NCBI GenBank assembly: GCA_021791715.1
Contig: JAJYWB010000026.1
Coordinates: 1 to 64,000 of the forward strand
Length of the DNA: 64,000 nucleotides
Reading direction: 5' to 3'
Source of the DNA: Planctomycetota bacterium
Lineage (GTDB): Bacteria; Planctomycetota; Planctomycetia; Isosphaerales; Isosphaeraceae
Position numbers and translations under genes: made by a program. A model generated the notes under the pieces. The model saw only the letters and a program-made list of their open reading frames with translations, had not been told where the DNA came from and ran no database searches. This document shows, piece by piece, positions 60,390 through 64,000 of this stretch (position 1 is the first letter of the stretch; each line of letters opens with the position of its first letter).

Positions 60390-63300
60390 TTGCACCGTGA
60401 ATTCGACCCCGAGCGGATGGGATTCGGCCACGCGCGCCCGCACGAGCGCGGAGCGGCGGGCGATCACCATCATCGAGATCACGACGGCGATCATCATCAT
60501 CAGACAGCACACGATCACGATCACGATCACGCCGCCGAGCTGAGAACGCTCGTCGCCACGACGGCCGTCGTAGGCGTTTTGATCGTCGCCGATTTTCTCC
60601 TGGCGACTTGGGGCGAGGCGTACCGTCGGCCGTTCGGCGTCTCGCCGATGTTGTTGGCGGCGATCATCGGCGGCGGGCGCGTGGTGTATCTCGCGCTCGC
60701 GGCGTTGTTCGAGGGGCGGATCGGCGCCGATATCGCGCTCGCGGTCGCGTGCGTCGCCGCCGCAGTGATGCGCGAGTATTTCGTCGCCGCCGAGGTCGTC
60801 TTCATCGCGCTCGTCGGAGAATGTCTCGAGGCGTTCACGTTCGACCGAGCCCGGCGGGCGATCACAAGACTGCTCGAATACAGGCCGAGGACGGCGCGCG
60901 TGCTCCGCGACGATCGAGAGGTCGAAATCGCCGCCGAAGCCTTGGCGATCGGCGACGTTCTGGTGATTCGACCCGGAGAGCGGATCGCCGCCGACGGTAA
61001 GGTGCTTCGCGGTCGATCCGCGGTCGATCAGGCGGTGCTGACGGGCGAGAGCCTGCCCGTCGATAAAGGAGAAGGTGATCAGGTTTTCACAGGTACGGTC
61101 AATCAATTCGGCCGGCTCGAGGTCGAGGCCGAGAGGGTGGGCGAGGAGACGACGCTCGGCAGGGTGATTCGGCTGCTCGCGGAGGCTCGGCGGAATCGTT
61201 CTCCGCTCGAGCGAACCGCCGACCGGTACGCGCGGCTTTTCCTTCCCGCGGTGCTGATCGCCGCGACGGTCGTTTTTCTGGGAACGAACTTCGGCGGGCT
61301 TTGGAATTGGGGCCGAACGGGGTCGATACCGCGGATCGACGTCAATCCGGCGCTCGCGGTTCTGGTCGTCGCGTGCCCTTGCGCCCTCATTTTGGCGACT
61401 CCCGCGGCGGTGCTCGCGGCGACGGCGCGGCTGGCTCGACGCGGCGTGTTGATCAAAGGGGGCGACGCTCTCGAACGGTTGTCGCGGGTCGACGCGATCG
61501 CGTTCGACAAGACGGGAACGCTCACCGAGGGACGTCCCGAGATCGGCGATCGGATCACGCGAGGCGATTGGACGGTCGACGAGCTGCTGCGCCTGGCCGC
61601 GGCCGCCGAACAGCCAAGTGAACATCCTTTGGCGCGTTTACTCGTCGCCGAGGCGCGCGATCTCGGGCTCGAGCTTCCTCGTGTTATCGACTTTGAAGCG
61701 CAACCGGGAGCGGGGATCGCGGCTCGAATCGAAGACGGGGCGTTCGGCGTTCGCGAGACGCTCGTCGGCAACGCTCGCTTGTTCCGCGAGCGCGGGGTCG
61801 AACTCCCCGACGAGATCGAGCGCGCGCTTTCGGCTCTTGACGAATCGGGCCAGACGGCGCTTTTGGTGTCGGTTAACGGCGAGGTCGCGGGAGCGATCGG
61901 CGCGCGCGACCGCGTTCGGATCGAGGCGCACGATGTTATTCATGATCTTAAGCATTTGGGATTGAAAGATCTAACGATTTTGACGGGAGATCGCGCCGCG
62001 GCGGCGCGGATCGTCGCTAAAAAAGTTCATATCAAAACATTCGAGGCCGAGCTTTCCCCCGCCGACAAGGCCGAACGTGTTCGTCGCAGGCGGAGCGAGG
62101 GGCGGTTTATCGCGATGATCGGCGACGGCGTGAACGACGCCCCCGCGCTCGCGACCGCCGACGTCGGGATCGCTCTCGCAGGCGTGGGAAGCGATATCGC
62201 CGCCGACGCGGGTTCGATCTTGCTGATGGGCGATCCGCTCGAACCGTTGCCCGAGACGTTCGAGATCGCCAGGCGCACGATGCGCGTGATCCGTCAGAAC
62301 ATCGTCGTCTTCGCCTTCGGCTTGAACGGCGCGGCGATCGCGCTCGCGGGATTGAAGATCTTGGGGCCCGTGTCGGCGGCGATCCTCCATCAGGCGGGAT
62401 CGCTTTTGGTGCTGCTGAACGCGATCCGGCTGCTCGGTTTCGATCGTTTGAAAGAACAACCCGCGGTTCGCGCTCTCCTTCGCTTCGGCGATTTTCTAGG
62501 CCGATTTCGCGCGTCGGAGATCGGCGAACGCGTTCGGCGGAATCAACGTATTATCTTGCGGGTATCCGTTAGTTTAACGATTATCTTATATCTTTTTTCG
62601 GGATTAACTTCGATCGCTCCGGGTCGCGTGGGCGCAGTGCGGCGTTGGGGGCGATTTCAGCCTCCCGCGCTCGCGCCCGGACTTCATTTACGGTGGCCCG
62701 CGCCGATCGAACGGGTGACGACGATCGAGCCCGATTTCGTCCGTACGGCTCGCGTGGGGCTGCTCGGGCCGAACCGGTCGCAACAAGGCCCGGTCGCGTG
62801 GAACGCGTCTCACGGCGTTCGGCGCGACGAATCGGCCCTCTTTTTCACGGGGGACGAGAATCTCGTCGAGCTCGCGGGGGTCGTCGAATACCGTTATACC
62901 GAGGCCGGCGTGCGCGACGTTCTCTTCGGCGTCGTCGCGATCGATCGGTTGGTTTCGGCCGCGGCCGAGGGGGTTTTTCGCGAGTCGGCGGGGCGAACTC
63001 CGCTCGAAGCGATACTTGTCGGAGGTCGCCGCGAGTTCGAGGCCGAGGTCGCCGAAAAGCTGCGGGCTCGGCTCGCGGAGCAGGGGATCGAGATCGCGAT
63101 CGATCGCGTTCGAATCGTCGACGCACACCCTCCGCGCGAGGTCGTCCCGGCTTATCGCGACGTTTCGGCCGCGGTTTCGGATGTTGAACGCTACCGCAAC
63201 GACGCCGAGGCGTTCTCGTCGGAACGACATTGGTCGGCGATCGCCGAATCGACCGCGCTGCGCGATTCGGCGGGAACGCGCTCGCAACGGCTCAAGAGCC

Positions 63301-63545
63301 GCGCCGAGGGGGCGAAAAAGGCGTTTTTGGCGCGGGTCGCGGCTTATTCGGCTCGGCCCGAACTCACCGAGTTCCAACTCCTTTGGGATACGCTCGCGGT
63401 TTCGTTCTCGGGTCGACCCAAGCTGATCCTCGACCCCAAGGCCGCGGGACGTCGCAGGCTCTGGCTCGCCGACCCCGAACGATCGGGGCTCGGCAAACCC
63501 GCCGAATCGCCCGAAAAAATCCCAATCGACGAACCCGACGATTGA
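60390..63545 (+). CDS. Heavy-metal P-type ATPase fused to an HflK/SPFH domain
   Basis: 1051 aa. Start TTG 60390 with AGAGAGG upstream; ATG 60417 nine codons later is the alternative. The N-terminus is His/Asp-rich (HHHRDHDGDHHH) and likely binds Zn, Co or Cd. Residues about 50-700 are a P1B-type ATPase: actuator TGES near 216, channel CPC at 329-331 (VVACPCALILATP), phosphorylation D373 in DKTGT, GDGVNDAPA near 580, and membrane helices. There is no separate HMA domain. From about residue 715 comes one more membrane helix (IILRVSVSLTIILYLFSGL) and an HflK-type SPFH domain (740-985: IAPGRVGAVRRWGRF, PGLHLRWPAPIERV, YRYTEAGVRDVLFG, AEKLRARLAEQGIEI). HflC follows 59 bp downstream. The product should be a metal efflux pump that assembles with an SPFH ring. 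Confidence 0.9.
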   Translation: MHREFDPERMGFGHARPHERGAAGDHHHRDHDGDHHHQTAHDHDHDHAAELRTLVATTAVVGVLIVADFLLATWGEAYRRPFGVSPMLLAAIIGGGRVVYLALAALFEGRIGADIALAVACVAAAVMREYFVAAEVVFIALVGECLEAFTFDRARRAITRLLEYRPRTARVLRDDREVEIAAEALAIGDVLVIRPGERIAADGKVLRGRSAVDQAVLTGESLPVDKGEGDQVFTGTVNQFGRLEVEAERVGEETTLGRVIRLLAEARRNRSPLERTADRYARLFLPAVLIAATVVFLGTNFGGLWNWGRTGSIPRIDVNPALAVLVVACPCALILATPAAVLAATARLARRGVLIKGGDALERLSRVDAIAFDKTGTLTEGRPEIGDRITRGDWTVDELLRLAAAAEQPSEHPLARLLVAEARDLGLELPRVIDFEAQPGAGIAARIEDGAFGVRETLVGNARLFRERGVELPDEIERALSALDESGQTALLVSVNGEVAGAIGARDRVRIEAHDVIHDLKHLGLKDLTILTGDRAAAARIVAKKVHIKTFEAELSPADKAERVRRRRSEGRFIAMIGDGVNDAPALATADVGIALAGVGSDIAADAGSILLMGDPLEPLPETFEIARRTMRVIRQNIVVFAFGLNGAAIALAGLKILGPVSAAILHQAGSLLVLLNAIRLLGFDRLKEQPAVRALLRFGDFLGRFRASEIGERVRRNQRIILRVSVSLTIILYLFSGLTSIAPGRVGAVRRWGRFQPPALAPGLHLRWPAPIERVTTIEPDFVRTARVGLLGPNRSQQGPVAWNASHGVRRDESALFFTGDENLVELAGVVEYRYTEAGVRDVLFGVVAIDRLVSAAAEGVFRESAGRTPLEAILVGGRREFEAEVAEKLRARLAEQGIEIAIDRVRIVDAHPPREVVPAYRDVSAAVSDVERYRNDAEAFSSERHWSAIAESTALRDSAGTRSQRLKSRAEGAKKAFLARVAAYSARPELTEFQLLWDTLAVSFSGRPKLILDPKAAGRRRLWLADPERSGLGKPAESPEKIPIDEPDD

Positions 63546-63604
63546 AATGATTTGAGCATTTTCTAATTAGAAGATTTTCATGCAATCCTCCGTGAGCGAA
63601 TCCG

Positions 63605-64000
63605 ATGACGCGAAAGAAATGGAAGATCGGCGCGATGTTGATCGGCTCGGCGATCGCGATCGCCTCTGTTTTTTCGGTCGTCGTCGTCGATCAGACCGAA
63701 TCGGTTTATATCACCGAGTTCGGCCGTTCGGTGCGGTTGATCTCGAAGCCGGGGCTTTACTTCAAAAAGCCTTATCAAAGCGCGACTTCATTTGATAATC
63801 GTCTGCAGCTCGATACGCCTCCTCCGCGTGAGATGCTTACGCGTGATAAGAAAAATCTTGAAGTGGCGTGGTATGTATCGTGGCGAATCGACGACGTCGA
63901 GAAATTCCTCCGCGCCGTGCGGACGTTACCGATCGCCTCGGACCGATTGGAGGACATGACCGCTTCGGTGATGGCGGCCGAGCTCGGCAATTACGACCTG
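63605..64000 (+). CDS. HflC-like SPFH protein (cut by window end)
   Basis: First 132 codons, in frame to base 64000. ATG 63605 is the only possible start, because a TGA stop lies in frame ten bases upstream. Membrane anchor GAMLIGSAIAIASVFSVVVV then SPFH-domain start QTESVYITEFGRSVRLISKPGLYFKKPYQSA, DNRLQLDTPPPREMLTRDKK, LEVAWYVSWRIDDVEKFLRAV. This is the usual HflC/prohibitin-like order. HflC normally pairs with HflK to cap the FtsH protease; here the HflK partner is the C-terminal domain of the preceding ATPase. Confidence 0.9.
   Translation, partial: MTRKKWKIGAMLIGSAIAIASVFSVVVVDQTESVYITEFGRSVRLISKPGLYFKKPYQSATSFDNRLQLDTPPPREMLTRDKKNLEVAWYVSWRIDDVEKFLRAVRTLPIASDRLEDMTASVMAAELGNYDL

Noticed and set aside
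60049..60510. N-terminal extension of ThyX
   Set aside because: Arg/Ser-rich, unlike the family, and overlaps the divergent ATPase start.
60234..61625. 463-aa open frame on the minus strand
   Set aside because: Antisense to the P-type ATPase; composition rich in Arg and Asp with no motifs.

Overview
The window looks like a chromosomal segment of a planctomycete, most likely from the Isosphaeraceae/Gemmata side of the phylum. The evidence is the family mix: three DUF1080 (3-keto-disaccharide hydrolase-like) domains, a PVC-type CxxCH heme protein, two surface proteins with an LEPR-XLL-like N-terminus, a PPC/TIG protein, a DUF1559 module fused to an M56 peptidase, Uma2 endonucleases and the futalosine enzyme MqnE. 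GC is moderately high and the hexamer CGATCG is strikingly frequent throughout. No rRNA, CRISPR array, prophage or insertion sequence is visible. One tRNA gene (Leu, anticodon CAA) is present.

Layout: 1-1000 holds a truncated and an intact Uma2 gene sharing a nearly identical 3' segment. 1.0-3.7 kb has mqnE, a small protein and a secreted DUF1080 protein. 4.1-7.6 kb is a polysaccharide block (SDR epimerase, translationally coupled glycosyltransferase, convergent glycosyltransferase). 8.3-12.4 kb is a 1361-aa heme/HEAT/DUF1080 protein, followed by an NHS-type nucleoside transporter, an 877-aa TPR-like protein with a 21-bp coding repeat, an orphan Vsr endonuclease and a hypothetical protein. 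18.2-20.2 kb is an accessory pocket: 20-bp tandem repeat with a large inverted repeat, tRNA-Leu, and a VapBC-like toxin-antitoxin pair with a frameshifted toxin, bracketed by 70-bp direct repeats copied from the 3' end of the next gene. 20.2-35.7 kb carries a three-unit amidohydrolase fusion, several secreted or membrane proteins of unknown role, a BSP/HExxH protein, secreted MsrB and an alpha/beta-hydrolase-like protein without its catalytic serine.

36-39.6 kb has two cell-surface proteins (CARDB and GH-A-like). 40-43 kb has an RlmI-type rRNA methyltransferase, a single-domain response regulator and an ECF sigma factor, then a 1.15-kb gap. 43.9-48.6 kb has a SulP permease convergent with an NtrC/histidine-kinase operon whose members both carry substitutions in key motifs. 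48.9-55.4 kb has a third DUF1080 protein, a DUF433/DUF5615 toxin-antitoxin operon with a probable leaderless promoter and no standard start codon for the toxin, a PEBP lipoprotein, a PPC protein and a Gly-rich secreted protein. 55.9-59.1 kb is a BlaI repressor coupled to an M56-DUF1559 fusion. 59.2-64 kb has thyX and, divergently, a heavy-metal P-type ATPase whose C-terminus is an HflK/SPFH domain, followed directly by HflC (cut by the window end).

The most unusual item is the P-type ATPase-HflK fusion next to hflC, which suggests a metal pump built into an SPFH scaffold. Next are the direct-repeat-flanked toxin-antitoxin insert, a duplicated short coding segment (19958-20065 and 24932-25027) diverging mostly at synonymous positions, the BlaR1-like/DUF1559 fusion and the triple amidohydrolase. 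All functions are read from the sequence alone; no database search was run.
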